The notes beneath the pieces are model-generated. The model did not search any database, was not told where the DNA came from, and worked only from the letters and a program-made list of their open reading frames with translations. Below are positions 1 to 8,437 of a stretch of DNA of 64,000 bases, piece by piece. Source of the DNA: Bacteroidales bacterium (GTDB lineage Bacteria; Bacteroidota; Bacteroidia; Bacteroidales; Salinivirgaceae). The stretch lies in assembly GCA_012519055.1 (NCBI GenBank), contig JAAYQU010000047.1:31412-95411 (forward strand), given 5' to 3'. A program made the translations under genes and the position numbers. Every line of letters begins with the position of its first letter. The first letter of the stretch is position 1.

Positions 1-1652
1 AGAAAATAGTGATAGGCGAAAAAGGGACGTCTGACAGACAAGTGCGTGATGGATATGTATTTACATGGAACCATAACCAAGACCCTAAGGCTAACCCCTA
101 CCAACGTTTTGGAGCTAATGTTAATTTAAGGTCAACCTCATCTAATATCTACTCTACAAACCTTAATAACTATATTCAAAACACTGTGTCGAGCGATATC
201 TCTTACCAGAGAACATTCTCGGGCACACCTTTTTCTCTATCTGCTAATGCTAAGCACGTTTTAAACACAATTGATACAAGTGTTACACTTACTCTACCAA
301 CAGCAACACTTAATATGACACGACAAACTCCCTTTGCACGAAAAGAGAGAATTGGAAAACAAAAATGGTACGAAACAATTGGGATAACCTATAATGCAAA
401 CTTGCAAAACACTGCAAAAATGCACGAGCGTGACTTTTTTACCAACAGAATGAACGACAAATTCAAATATGGTGTCAATCACAACATAAACTCAAATGCG
501 TCACTAAAAGTGTTAAAGCATATTAATATAACGCCGCAAGCATCGTATAAAGAACGTTGGTATTTTGAGCAATTTAACAAGAAATTTATCAAGGGAACAA
601 TGCATGATAGCCTAATGATAGACCCTCCAATACGAGACACAGTTATTGCTGATACTTCGCAAGGTTTTTACCGTGTTTGGGATTATAACACATCAGTAAG
701 CATGAGCACCATGATATATGGTATGTTCAAGTTTCATCCAAAACTACCCGTAAAAGCCATAAGAGTTGTACATAAACCATCAATTTCATTATCGTATAAG
801 CCCGATTTTGGCGAACAAAAGTACGGATATTACAATCATGACACTATTGCGGCTTTAAACTACAACAGGTATGCAGGTAGTATTTTTGGAACTCCGTCGG
901 TAGGAGAATCAAAGTCTATTTCGTTCAGCCTTAATAATAATGTTGAAATGAAAGTTCGAACCAGAAAAGATTCCCTAAATGATTCAAAAAAAATCACTAT
1001 TTTCGATGCTATTGGGTTGTCAACAAACTACAACGCAGCTATAGATAGTCTAAACTGGTCACCACTTAGTTTTAATGCCCGAACTAAACTATTCGATTTT
1101 TTGAACTTTAATTTAAGCGGAAGCATGGATTGGTACACATTTGATGAGGTTGCTATGCGGCGTATCAATAAATTTCAATACAAAGTCGACAAAAAATTAG
1201 GACGACTGACCTCTGTTAACTTTACCGCTAATTTTAGCCTAAATTCAACATCTTTTGGCGATAAAAACGAACGCGTTAGTTTAGATCCATATGACTACAA
1301 TTACTATTATAACTATTTTGATATCCCCTGGTCAATTAGCGTTGGGTACACATATTCATACGCAAAGCCTGATACAAAAAAGCGTGTTATTCAGAACGTT
1401 AACATTTCGGGAGACTTTAGTGTAACAAACAAATGGAAAATAAGCTATTCAACTGGTTATGACATCGAAAGGAAACAAATTTCACTTACGAACTTGGGAA
1501 TAACGAGAGATTTACACTGTTGGATAATGCGCTTCGAGTGGGTTCCATTTGGAGAGCGACAAAGCTACTTCTTTACAATTGGAGTTAAATCAAGTATTTT
1601 ACAAGACCTTAAATTTGATAAACGAGAATATTATTTCGATACTGTACGATAA
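1..1652 (+). CDS. lptD: LptD-like outer-membrane LPS assembly protein, C-terminal part (5' truncated by window)
   Basis: The frame is open back to the first bases of the window, so the real start lies upstream; a GTG at position 9 is only the first possible start codon inside the window. About 548 residues are visible. They are rich in alternating Tyr/Phe/Asn/Ser beta-strands and contain the stretch FDEVAMRRINKFQYKVDKK, which matches my memory of the C-terminal barrel of the Bacteroidota LptD/OstA family. LptD inserts lipopolysaccharide into the outer leaflet of the outer membrane. The next gene starts 12 bases after the stop, so the two are probably cotranscribed. It could also be another large outer-membrane barrel, because the N-terminal OstA domain is outside the window. 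Confidence 0.72.
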   Translation, partial: KIVIGEKGTSDRQVRDGYVFTWNHNQDPKANPYQRFGANVNLRSTSSNIYSTNLNNYIQNTVSSDISYQRTFSGTPFSLSANAKHVLNTIDTSVTLTLPTATLNMTRQTPFARKERIGKQKWYETIGITYNANLQNTAKMHERDFFTNRMNDKFKYGVNHNINSNASLKVLKHINITPQASYKERWYFEQFNKKFIKGTMHDSLMIDPPIRDTVIADTSQGFYRVWDYNTSVSMSTMIYGMFKFHPKLPVKAIRVVHKPSISLSYKPDFGEQKYGYYNHDTIAALNYNRYAGSIFGTPSVGESKSISFSLNNNVEMKVRTRKDSLNDSKKITIFDAIGLSTNYNAAIDSLNWSPLSFNARTKLFDFLNFNLSGSMDWYTFDEVAMRRINKFQYKVDKKLGRLTSVNFTANFSLNSTSFGDKNERVSLDPYDYNYYYNYFDIPWSISVGYTYSYAKPDTKKRVIQNVNISGDFSVTNKWKISYSTGYDIERKQISLTNLGITRDLHCWIMRFEWVPFGERQSYFFTIGVKSSILQDLKFDKREYYFDTVR

Positions 1653-1664
1653 ATCATTAATGAT

Positions 1665-2258
1665 ATGGACTCTTTTTACGACTCAAATCTGTTTTCTTAT
1701 GTAGTATTGCCACTTCTTATATTTGTGGCACGCGTTATCGATGTTAGCATAGGTACGCTACGGATTATTTTCCTGTCAAAAGGATTTAAAAAGACCGCAC
1801 CCATAATGGGTTTTTTTGAGGTTTTAATCTGGATTTTAGCAATTGGCGAGATAATGAAAAACCTAAATAACTGGAGTTGCTATCTTGGCTATGCAGCGGG
1901 CTTTGCTGCAGGAAATTATATAGGTATTCTCTTAGAAGAGAAGTTGGCAATGGGAATACATATTGTTAGGGTAATTACCGAAAAGGGTACTAAACAACTG
2001 CTTAATAATTTCCACGACGCTGGTTTCGGAGCAACTGTTTTAGGGGGTGAAGGTCACAGCGGCAAAGTTGATGTTGTGTATGTAATAATCAACAGAAAAG
2101 ATTTACCAAAAGTTGAAAATATAATCGAAGCTCACAATCCTCAATCATTTTATTCTATTGAAGATATAAAACAGGTTAAGCATGGAATATTTCCGACACC
2201 ATCATTGAAAAACAAAAGATATAGAAGTCCATTTAATAGATTAAGAAAAGGAAAATAA
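1665..2258 (+). CDS. UPF0316 / DUF2179 membrane protein
   Basis: The 197-residue protein has three hydrophobic helices in its first ~95 residues (around 12-35, 43-62 and 70-90), followed by a cytoplasmic DUF2179-type domain (about 100-170) with RVITEKGTKQLLNNFHDAGFGAT and a VVYVIINRKDLPKVENII segment. This is the layout of the UPF0316 family (DUF5698 plus DUF2179). The soluble domain is also found in YitT-type membrane proteins, and the function is unknown. The gene sits tightly between the LptD-like gene and cinA (gap of 7 bases) and is probably in the same transcript. The start is the only reasonable ATG before the first membrane segment. Confidence 0.85.
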   Translation: MDSFYDSNLFSYVVLPLLIFVARVIDVSIGTLRIIFLSKGFKKTAPIMGFFEVLIWILAIGEIMKNLNNWSCYLGYAAGFAAGNYIGILLEEKLAMGIHIVRVITEKGTKQLLNNFHDAGFGATVLGGEGHSGKVDVVYVIINRKDLPKVENIIEAHNPQSFYSIEDIKQVKHGIFPTPSLKNKRYRSPFNRLRKGK

Positions 2259-2265
2259 AATTATC

Positions 2266-3531
2266 ATGTCAAAATATTCTGCTGTAATTGTCACTATAGG
2301 CGATGAAATATTAATAGGTCAAATATTAGACACTAATAGCCAGTGGCTTGCGAACAATCTTTTTTCTGAAGGCTTCACTATCGCTGAAATAATAAGCATT
2401 GGCGACATCGCCGAAAAGCTTATCGAAGTTTTGGAATATGTCAACAACCGTTTTGATTTTGTTGTATTTACAGGTGGCTTAGGTCCTACTAATGACGATA
2501 GAACTAAGGTTATACTAAACAATTGGTTTGGAGCTAAGTTGGTTTTAAACCATGATGTTTTGTCTGATATCTCCGAAATGCATTTTAGACGACACGGAAA
2601 TAAAAATCTTAACCAACGAAATCACGATCAAGCAATGGTTCCCGACTGTTGCACTGTTCTAAGGAATGAAGTTGGCACCGCACCCGGTATGGTATTCTCA
2701 AAGGATGATAGCAAAACTATCTTTGCAATTCTGCCGGGAGTTCCTTTTGAGATGAAGTGGTTATATGAAAATAGATTAAAGGAGATAATCAATTCCAAAT
2801 TCGACTTAATCCCACAAACCTACGACCTGTTTCATGTAATGGGTATTTCAGAATCAGCTCTTGCCCATCTGTTAGAGGATTGGGAAGAACAGTTGCCCGA
2901 TGAATGGAAGCCCGCATACTTGCCCGCCGCAGGAATTATAAAATTGAGAGTTTTTCGCCCACAACCTGTTACAGAGCACTATAAACAGAGCATTGACACT
3001 TTGAAAAATCTTTTGGGTGAAAAACTAATTGCAAAAGACCAGGATACAATTCTTGATACAGTTGCTAAATTACTAGTATCCAATAAATTAACCATTGGAA
3101 CTGCCGAGAGTTGCACCGGAGGAAATATTGCACGAGTCTTTACCCAAAAAGCCGGTGCAAGCGACTATTTTAAAGGCTCGATTGTATCCTATTCGAATGA
3201 GATTAAAACCAACATCCTAAAAGTTGATGAGAAATCTATAGAAAAGTTTGGTGCTGTTAGCCAAGAGGTTGTGGAACAGATGAGCGCAGGGGCACAAAAA
3301 ATACTTAATTGCGATATCGTAGTATCAACAACAGGTATAGCTGGTCCCACTGGTGGAACTGAACAGAAACCAGTTGGCACAGTTTGGATATCAGTATATT
3401 TTAAGGGCAAGTTCTTTACAGAGAAGTATCTATTTGGAAAAACAAGAGAAATAAACATAGAGCGAACTACTAATAGTGCAATATATTTGTTATACAAGGT
3501 TTTAAAGAATTTATATAAACCTTTAGTTTAA
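2266..3531 (+). CDS. cinA: CinA: nicotinamide-nucleotide amidase / competence-damage protein
   Basis: This is a two-domain protein of 421 residues, the normal CinA length. The N-terminal MoCF (MoaB/MogA-like) domain covers about residues 5-170 and contains FTGGLGPTNDDRTK. The C-terminal PncC domain covers about 258-415 and contains TAESCTGGNIARVF and STTGIAGPTGGT. The family hydrolyses nicotinamide mononucleotide to nicotinate mononucleotide (pyridine nucleotide salvage), and the N-terminal domain has ADP-ribose pyrophosphatase activity in some members. It is the last gene before the promoter of the ribosomal protein block at 3593. No truncation is seen. Confidence 0.95.
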   Translation: MSKYSAVIVTIGDEILIGQILDTNSQWLANNLFSEGFTIAEIISIGDIAEKLIEVLEYVNNRFDFVVFTGGLGPTNDDRTKVILNNWFGAKLVLNHDVLSDISEMHFRRHGNKNLNQRNHDQAMVPDCCTVLRNEVGTAPGMVFSKDDSKTIFAILPGVPFEMKWLYENRLKEIINSKFDLIPQTYDLFHVMGISESALAHLLEDWEEQLPDEWKPAYLPAAGIIKLRVFRPQPVTEHYKQSIDTLKNLLGEKLIAKDQDTILDTVAKLLVSNKLTIGTAESCTGGNIARVFTQKAGASDYFKGSIVSYSNEIKTNILKVDEKSIEKFGAVSQEVVEQMSAGAQKILNCDIVVSTTGIAGPTGGTEQKPVGTVWISVYFKGKFFTEKYLFGKTREINIERTTNSAIYLLYKVLKNLYKPLV

Positions 3532-3592
3532 ATTTAAATAAACAGCAAATTGTTGTGAACTAAAACTTTTTACGAAAAAAACAACAAAAGAG

Positions 3593-3623
3593 TTGTGTAA
3601 ATAAAAAATTTACCCGATATTTG
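3593..3623 (+). promoter_or_regulatory. Bacteroidota-type promoter for rpmB-rpmG
   Basis: TTG at 3593-3595 and GATATTTG at 3616-3623 are separated by 20 bases. This fits the Bacteroidota -33 TTG / -7 TAnnTTTG pattern with a mismatch at the first base of the -7 box. It lies 40 bases before the rpmB start and after the end of cinA. Confidence 0.5.
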
Positions 3624-3663
3624 CACTCCGAAAAATAAACAAAAGATTTAAACATAATTATAG

Positions 3664-3906
3664 ATGTCACGAGTTTGTCAAATAACAGGAAAAAAGATGA
3701 TGGTCGGTAATAATGTTTCGCACTCAAACCGTAGAACAAAAAGACGTTTTTACCCCAACATATTTAAGAAAAGATTCTACATTCCTGAAGAAGATCGTTG
3801 GATTACTCTAAGAGTATCAGCCAATGGAATTAGAACAATCAACAAAAACGGGCTATTAAATAGCCTTAAAGAAGCCCAAAAAAAAGGTTTTATTAAAAGT
3901 TATTAA
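3664..3906 (+). CDS. rpmB: 50S ribosomal protein L28
   Basis: The protein has 80 residues, the usual bL28 length. It begins MSRVCQITGKKMMVGNNVSH and carries NRRTKRRFYPN, which are diagnostic of bL28. It is a structural component of the large ribosomal subunit. It is first in the block rpmB-rpmG-DUF4295, which is conserved in Bacteroidota, and rpmG begins 11 bases later. A promoter-like pair lies at 3593-3623. No Shine-Dalgarno sequence precedes the ATG, which is normal for this phylum. Confidence 0.97.
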   Translation: MSRVCQITGKKMMVGNNVSHSNRRTKRRFYPNIFKKRFYIPEEDRWITLRVSANGIRTINKNGLLNSLKEAQKKGFIKSY

Positions 3907-3917
3907 TTTAGATTACA

Positions 3918-4106
3918 ATGGGAAAGAAAGCAAAAGGCAATCGTATACAAGTAATTCTTGAGTGCACTGAGCATAAAGAGAGTGGAATGCCTGGAACATC
4001 GAGGTATATAACCACTAAAAACCGGAAAAACACAACCGGAAGAATGGAATTAAAAAAATACAACCCAATATTAAAACGCATGACATTACATCGCGAAATT
4101 AAATAA
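3918..4106 (+). CDS. rpmG: 50S ribosomal protein L33
   Basis: The protein has 62 residues with the bL33 pattern: basic N-terminus, [20 protein letters not shown], then [10 protein letters not shown] and a basic C-terminus. It lacks the CxxC zinc pairs of the zinc-binding L33 form, having a single Cys at the first site. It is a structural protein of the large subunit near the E site. It lies between rpmB and the DUF4295 gene (gap of 9 bases), all on one short transcript ending at the terminator 4301-4324. Confidence 0.96.
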   Translation: MGKKAKGNRIQVILECTEHKESGMPGTSRYITTKNRKNTTGRMELKKYNPILKRMTLHREIK

Positions 4107-4115
4107 ATATTAGTC

Positions 4116-4274
4116 ATGGCAAAGAAAGCAGTAGCAACATTGAGAAAAGGTGGCAGCACAAAAGGTTACGCCAAAGTTATTAAAATGGTAAAATCTCCAA
4201 AAACTGGATCTTATCAGTTTAAAGAAGATGTTGTACCACAAGAAGAGATAAAAAATTTCTTTAGCAAAAAATAG
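4116..4274 (+). CDS. DUF4295 small basic protein (bL38-like ribosomal protein of Bacteroidota)
   Basis: A 52-residue frame starts MAKKAVATLRKGGSTKGYAK and ends NFFSKK. It is highly basic and follows rpmG by 9 bases. The sequence matches the DUF4295 family, which in Bacteroidota always follows rpmG. From memory, and not checked here, a protein of this kind was seen in the Flavobacterium ribosome structure and named bL38. The conserved position between ribosomal protein genes and ftsY supports a ribosomal role. The ATG was chosen because it gives the family's normal length. Confidence 0.9.
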   Translation: MAKKAVATLRKGGSTKGYAKVIKMVKSPKTGSYQFKEDVVPQEEIKNFFSKK

Positions 4275-4300
4275 TTTTTTGTTCATACTTTTATGCATTT

Positions 4301-4324
4301 AAGCCTTCCTTGGGAGGCTTTTTT
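4301..4324 (+). terminator. Intrinsic terminator of the rpmB-rpmG-DUF4295 block
   Basis: The 8-bp stem AAGCCTTC / GGAGGCTT (one T-G wobble) has a CTTG loop and runs into a T tract, starting 27 bases after the DUF4295 stop. Confidence 0.85.
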
Positions 4325-4707
4325 GCGTTATATTAACAACTAAGCAATTAACAATGAGCAATGAACAATTAGCAATTTAGTTAAAAGTTGAAAGTGGTTG
4401 GTGGTTGGTAAGTGGTGAATGGTGAATGGTGAATGGTGAATGGTGAATGGTGAGTAGTGAATGGTAAGTGGTGAAAATCAATCATATTTTAAAGACGTAG
4501 TCTTTCCTTAATATTCCTTAACTCCTAATTGGTTTAATTTAATGGTCGGAAGACCGAAGTCTGAAGTCAGAAGACAGAAAAACGAAAAGTCGAAGCCTAT
4601 TTCAAAAAAGACACAACTCGTTCCACGCAAGACGCACCTTTTACCTTGTACCTTTTACCTTGCACCTTGTTCCTTGCAACTCGCAACTTTGTAAATTGTC
4701 AAACACG
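4325..4707. repeat. Gene-free tract of simple repeats
   Basis: This stretch holds no convincing gene. It contains several different short-period repeats in series. First is an AATTAGCAATTAACAATGAGC-type run (about 4342-4380). Next come about nine copies of the 7-mer GGTGAAT and variants (4414-4476). Then there is a GAAGTCxGAAGxC purine run (about 4547-4596), and last an ACCTTGTACCTTTT-type pyrimidine run (about 4640-4690). It lies between the terminator of the ribosomal protein block and the ftsY promoter. Confidence 0.8.
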
Positions 4708-4737
4708 TTGTTTATTTGATGTTTTTATATAACTTTG
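4708..4737 (+). promoter_or_regulatory. Bacteroidota-type promoter for ftsY
   Basis: TTG at 4708-4710, a 19-base spacer and TAACTTTG at 4730-4737 match the consensus TTG-N19-TAnnTTTG exactly. The ftsY ATG follows 32 bases later. Confidence 0.7.
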
Positions 4738-4769
4738 TTCGTCTAAATTAGTTCACTAAAAATAATACT

Positions 4770-5714
4770 ATGTTCTTTTTCTCAAAAGACAAAAAAGAGA
4801 CTCTTGATAAAGGGCTCCATAAAACACGAGAAAGTGTTTTGTATAAACTCGGTAGAGCAATACTCGGCAAATCAAAAGTTGATAATGAAGTACTTGACAA
4901 TCTCGAAGAAGTGCTGCTTTCATCTGATGTTGGTGTCGACACCACTTTGAGAATTATTGAGTCAGTAGAAAAGCGCATCAAAAGAGATAAGTACGTTAAC
5001 ACTGATGAGCTGAATAATGTCTTAAAGCAAGAGATAGCTGCTCTATTAGAAGAAAACGACAACGAAGATGAAATGGGGTTTAATCCACCGGAAAACAAAA
5101 AACCTTACGTAATACTGGTTGTTGGCGTTAATGGTGTAGGCAAGACAACAACTATCGGGAAGTTGGCATACCAATTCAAACAGAGTGGTAACTCGGTTAT
5201 GTTAGGAGCAGCTGACACTTTTCGAGCGGCAGCCGTTGAACAGCTTGTTATTTGGGGCGAACGTGTTGGGGTTCCGGTTATTAAGCAACAAATGGGAGCT
5301 GATCCTGCTTCTGTTGCTTTCGATACAGTTAAATCTGCCGTAGCAAACAATATAGATGTTGTTTTAATTGATACTGCAGGAAGACTGCACAACAAAATCA
5401 ACCTAATGAACGAACTTACCAAAATAAGGAAAGTGATTCAAAAGATTGTTCCAGAGGGACCTCATCAGGTTTTGTTAGTTTTAGACGGTAGCACAGGACA
5501 GAACGCTTTTGAACAAGCAAAACAGTTTACTGCTGCTACAAAAGTTACCGACTTGGCACTGACCAAGTTAGACGGAACAGCAAAAGGTGGCGTTGTTATT
5601 GGTATCTCTGACCAATTTAAAATTCCGGTACGCTATATTGGTGTGGGTGAGGGAATTGAAAATTTGCAGCTGTTTAACAAAGCTGAGTTTGTGGATTCGC
5701 TGTTTAAAAGCTGA
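4770..5714 (+). CDS. ftsY: FtsY, signal recognition particle receptor GTPase
   Basis: The 314-residue protein is an FtsY of the short type without the long acidic A domain. It has a helical N domain (about 1-100) and the SRP-type G domain with GVNGVGKTTTIGKLA (about residue 119), DTFRAAAVEQL, the DTAGR motif and the TKLDGTAKGG motif near the C-terminus. It docks SRP-ribosome complexes at the inner membrane for cotranslational insertion. It has its own promoter-like sequence at 4708-4737. In most Bacteroidota rimO follows directly; here two small genes intervene. Confidence 0.97.
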   Translation: MFFFSKDKKETLDKGLHKTRESVLYKLGRAILGKSKVDNEVLDNLEEVLLSSDVGVDTTLRIIESVEKRIKRDKYVNTDELNNVLKQEIAALLEENDNEDEMGFNPPENKKPYVILVVGVNGVGKTTTIGKLAYQFKQSGNSVMLGAADTFRAAAVEQLVIWGERVGVPVIKQQMGADPASVAFDTVKSAVANNIDVVLIDTAGRLHNKINLMNELTKIRKVIQKIVPEGPHQVLLVLDGSTGQNAFEQAKQFTAATKVTDLALTKLDGTAKGGVVIGISDQFKIPVRYIGVGEGIENLQLFNKAEFVDSLFKS

Positions 5715-5766
5715 TAGTAAGACTGATAAACCTTTCAATAAATCGAGTTATTGCTATATGTAATAA

Positions 5767-6336
5767 ATGAAAAAAAACTTTTACATAATTGCATTGATTG
5801 TTTTGATTCCCGGCTGTGGAATTTTAATTAACCCGATTGTAGAACAGATAACTGACTCTTTCGTGGATTGTGCACAAGAAATGGAAATTGATAGTTGTGA
5901 GCAAACTTTGATTTCGCTAGTAATAGCTAAGCGATTTACTGAACAAAAGTTTCCTGAAAGCCTTGACCAATTGAATTATATAAACATGGAAAACTCAATT
6001 GATTCAACACAATTTACAGATTCAGAGAAAAAAGAATATAAAGAAAGCATTGGGACAATAACAAATAATTGGATATTGCCATGGACTAATGACTGTAAGC
6101 AAAATTTTGACACAGTTTCTATGTTTCCGTATTCAGTAGATTCTTTAAAACTAGGTTGGACAAAGACCTCATATTTAGAAAATTTATCAAAAAAAATAGT
6201 TAAAGAAAGTTGGATGTTAAAAGTAAAATCAGATTCGATAATTGAGCCATATCTCATTGATTTCAAAATTAAAGTTATAGATTCAACGGGTAGAGTTATA
6301 TCGATAATGACAGGAATGGAGAAACAAGATGAATAA
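5767..6336 (+). CDS. Putative lipoprotein of unknown function
   Basis: The 189-residue protein begins with a lipoprotein signal peptide: MKKNF, a hydrophobic segment, then LIPGC, where Cys would be lipidated. The mature part has a pair of cysteines in VDCAQEMEIDSCEQT and several Ser/Thr/Asp-rich strands, and I recognise no domain. It lies between ftsY and rimO, where other Bacteroidota have no gene, next to another small exported protein, so it looks like a lineage-specific insertion. The family is unknown, but the frame, the signal peptide and the codon pattern support a real gene. Confidence 0.6.
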   Translation: MKKNFYIIALIVLIPGCGILINPIVEQITDSFVDCAQEMEIDSCEQTLISLVIAKRFTEQKFPESLDQLNYINMENSIDSTQFTDSEKKEYKESIGTITNNWILPWTNDCKQNFDTVSMFPYSVDSLKLGWTKTSYLENLSKKIVKESWMLKVKSDSIIEPYLIDFKIKVIDSTGRVISIMTGMEKQDE

Positions 6337-6515
6337 AATACATCTGTCAATATAAAACAGTTGGAATTCAATGGTTTTGCGTGGTTTTGGTTCTCATACC
6401 AACGTTTTCCTCGATGGATACAGGCAAACTCCGAAAACACGACCGTTTCATTTTGTCAAGCGTTATGCCTCATATAGATATTTATTTATGCACAATAATT
6501 TAAATTGATTTAAAA

Positions 6516-7001
6516 ATGAAAAGAGTAACAATTATTATGACCTTACTTACAGTTGTCTGTTCACTTACCTATGGACAATCTGTATCTGATTCGATTTCAG
6601 TAAAAAAAGTATTTGGAGGATATCAGTTTTACCAAGGCGACAAAAAATTGGATATAAATCAACTTGTAAGCACAATGCAATCAAATGAACAAGCCTACCA
6701 ACAAATCAAATCTGCTAAAACAAAACATACCATAGCAACTATAATGTGCGGAGTTGGTGGTTTTTTGATAGGATGGCCTATAGGGGCAGCATTAGGTGGC
6801 GGAGAACCAAACTGGACAATGGCTGGTATTGGTGGAGGAATAATTGTTGTTTCTATACCAATTGTTAAAAGTTGTAATAAAAAATCAATACAAGCAGTTG
6901 AAACCTATAACAGTGGATTACGAACAAGTTCGTTTTGGGATAAAAATAAGCTAAAACTATCATTTACAGAAAACGGAATTGGACTGACATTAAACTTTTG
7001 A
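6516..7001 (+). CDS. Small exported protein with glycine-rich membrane segment
   Basis: The 161-residue protein has a signal peptide (about 1-20, ending SLTYGQ), a Ser/Asp-rich linker, a short helical part and a glycine-rich hydrophobic region from about residue 70 to 125 (GVGGFLIGWPIGAALGGG, then GIGGGIIVVSIPIV) that could form two membrane helices. The C-terminal LKLSFTENGIGLTLNF could be a terminal beta-strand. I do not recognise the family. It ends 11 bases before rimO and may be cotranscribed with it. Confidence 0.6.
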   Translation: MKRVTIIMTLLTVVCSLTYGQSVSDSISVKKVFGGYQFYQGDKKLDINQLVSTMQSNEQAYQQIKSAKTKHTIATIMCGVGGFLIGWPIGAALGGGEPNWTMAGIGGGIIVVSIPIVKSCNKKSIQAVETYNSGLRTSSFWDKNKLKLSFTENGIGLTLNF

Positions 7002-7012
7002 GAACTACTTAA

Positions 7013-8314
7013 ATGAAAGCAAAAGCAAAAGTAGTTACCTTAGGCTGTTACAAAAACCTTGTTGATAGTGAACGCCTCATACGTCAGTTACAACTTAATG
7101 ATATTGAACTAATTGCAGAGAATCAAACAGCAGAACATCTTGATATCGTTGCCATAAATACGTGCGGATTTATAAACGATGCTAAAGAGGAGTCAATTGA
7201 AACGATACTTCATTACGTGAATTTAAAAGATAGAGGTGTAGTTGGGAAAATAGTTGTTTTCGGCTGTTTAAGTGAACGTTATAAAAACGAACTGATTAAA
7301 GAGATTCCAGAGGTTGATAATTTCTTCGGCAAGTTTGCAATTGACGATATAGTTAAAAGCATTGATAAAAGCACTGTATCTGAGAAACTATATCAACGAA
7401 CTATTACAACCCCAAAACATTACGCATACCTAAAAATTTCAGAAGGGTGTAACAGAAAATGTGCATTTTGTGCTATTCCGCTTATAACGGGAAAACATAA
7501 ATCGGTGGAAATTGAAGATTTAGTAAAAGAGGCACGTTTTTTAGCAGAACAAGGCACAAAAGAGCTTATTTTGGTAGCACAAGACCTAAACCAATATGGC
7601 AGCGATTTAGCTCGTAAAACTACACTTTACGAGCTTATTAATAGACTGTCTGATATCGCTGAAATTGAATGGATTAGATTGCAATATCTATATCCCCAAG
7701 GATTCCCAAAAAAACTGCCAAAACTAATGGCTAATAATCCCAAAATTTGCCATTACGTTGATATCCCTTTTCAACATGCCAACAATGTTATACTTCAAAA
7801 AATGGAGCGACACCACTCCTACGAGGATAATATCAAAATAGTTGAGATGTTGCGGGAGGCTGTTCCTGATATAGCTATCCGAACAACTTTAATTGTTGGA
7901 TTTCCTGGCGAAACTAACAAACGTTTCGACGAGTTAGTCAAATTTGTTAAAACCGTTCGTTTTGAGAGACTTGGAGCGTTTACATATTCTCACGAAGAGA
8001 ATACACCTGCCGCTAAGAAACTGAAAGACAACATATCAGAAAAGGTTAAGTTACAGCGACTTGAACATATTATGAGCATTCAGGAAAAAATATCAACCGA
8101 AATAAATCAAAGTAAAATAGGAACAATCCAAAGGGTTATTATTGACAGAAAAGAGGATAATATATTTATTGGGCGCACTCAATACGACTCACCCGAGGTG
8201 GACAATGAGGTTTTAATCACAAACTCAAACGATACAAAAATAAAAGTTGGCGATTTTATAAACGTGAAAATTGTTGATGCACACGCTTTCGATCTGTTTG
8301 CAACCACTATTTAA
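7013..8314 (+). CDS. rimO: RimO, ribosomal protein S12 methylthiotransferase
   Basis: The 433-residue protein has the three methylthiotransferase parts in order. The N-terminal UPF0004 domain carries cluster cysteines in TLGCYKN, NTCGF and FGCLSERY. The radical-SAM domain has CNRKCAFC (Cys146, Cys150, Cys153), which binds the [4Fe-4S]-SAM cluster. A C-terminal TRAM domain covers about 370-433. RimO converts an aspartate of ribosomal protein uS12 to 3-methylthio-aspartate. NTCGF and the usual Bacteroidota position near ftsY favour RimO over MiaB, which normally lies elsewhere. Confidence 0.95.
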   Translation: MKAKAKVVTLGCYKNLVDSERLIRQLQLNDIELIAENQTAEHLDIVAINTCGFINDAKEESIETILHYVNLKDRGVVGKIVVFGCLSERYKNELIKEIPEVDNFFGKFAIDDIVKSIDKSTVSEKLYQRTITTPKHYAYLKISEGCNRKCAFCAIPLITGKHKSVEIEDLVKEARFLAEQGTKELILVAQDLNQYGSDLARKTTLYELINRLSDIAEIEWIRLQYLYPQGFPKKLPKLMANNPKICHYVDIPFQHANNVILQKMERHHSYEDNIKIVEMLREAVPDIAIRTTLIVGFPGETNKRFDELVKFVKTVRFERLGAFTYSHEENTPAAKKLKDNISEKVKLQRLEHIMSIQEKISTEINQSKIGTIQRVIIDRKEDNIFIGRTQYDSPEVDNEVLITNSNDTKIKVGDFINVKIVDAHAFDLFATTI

Positions 8315-8437
8315 TAGTTTTAAATAAGTTAGTCTAAAACTTTTATTACTTCAAATAACATTTTTTAAAAGAATTTTACTATTTTCGTAAAATTAACATT
8401 ATGTTAACATATTTAAAAATTCTTTTAATCAAACGCT

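Noticed and set aside
5976..6440. 154-codon minus-strand frame over the small lipoprotein gene.
   Set aside because: The plus-strand frame has a lipobox signal peptide and fits the direction of neighbours; the antisense one has no recognisable feature.
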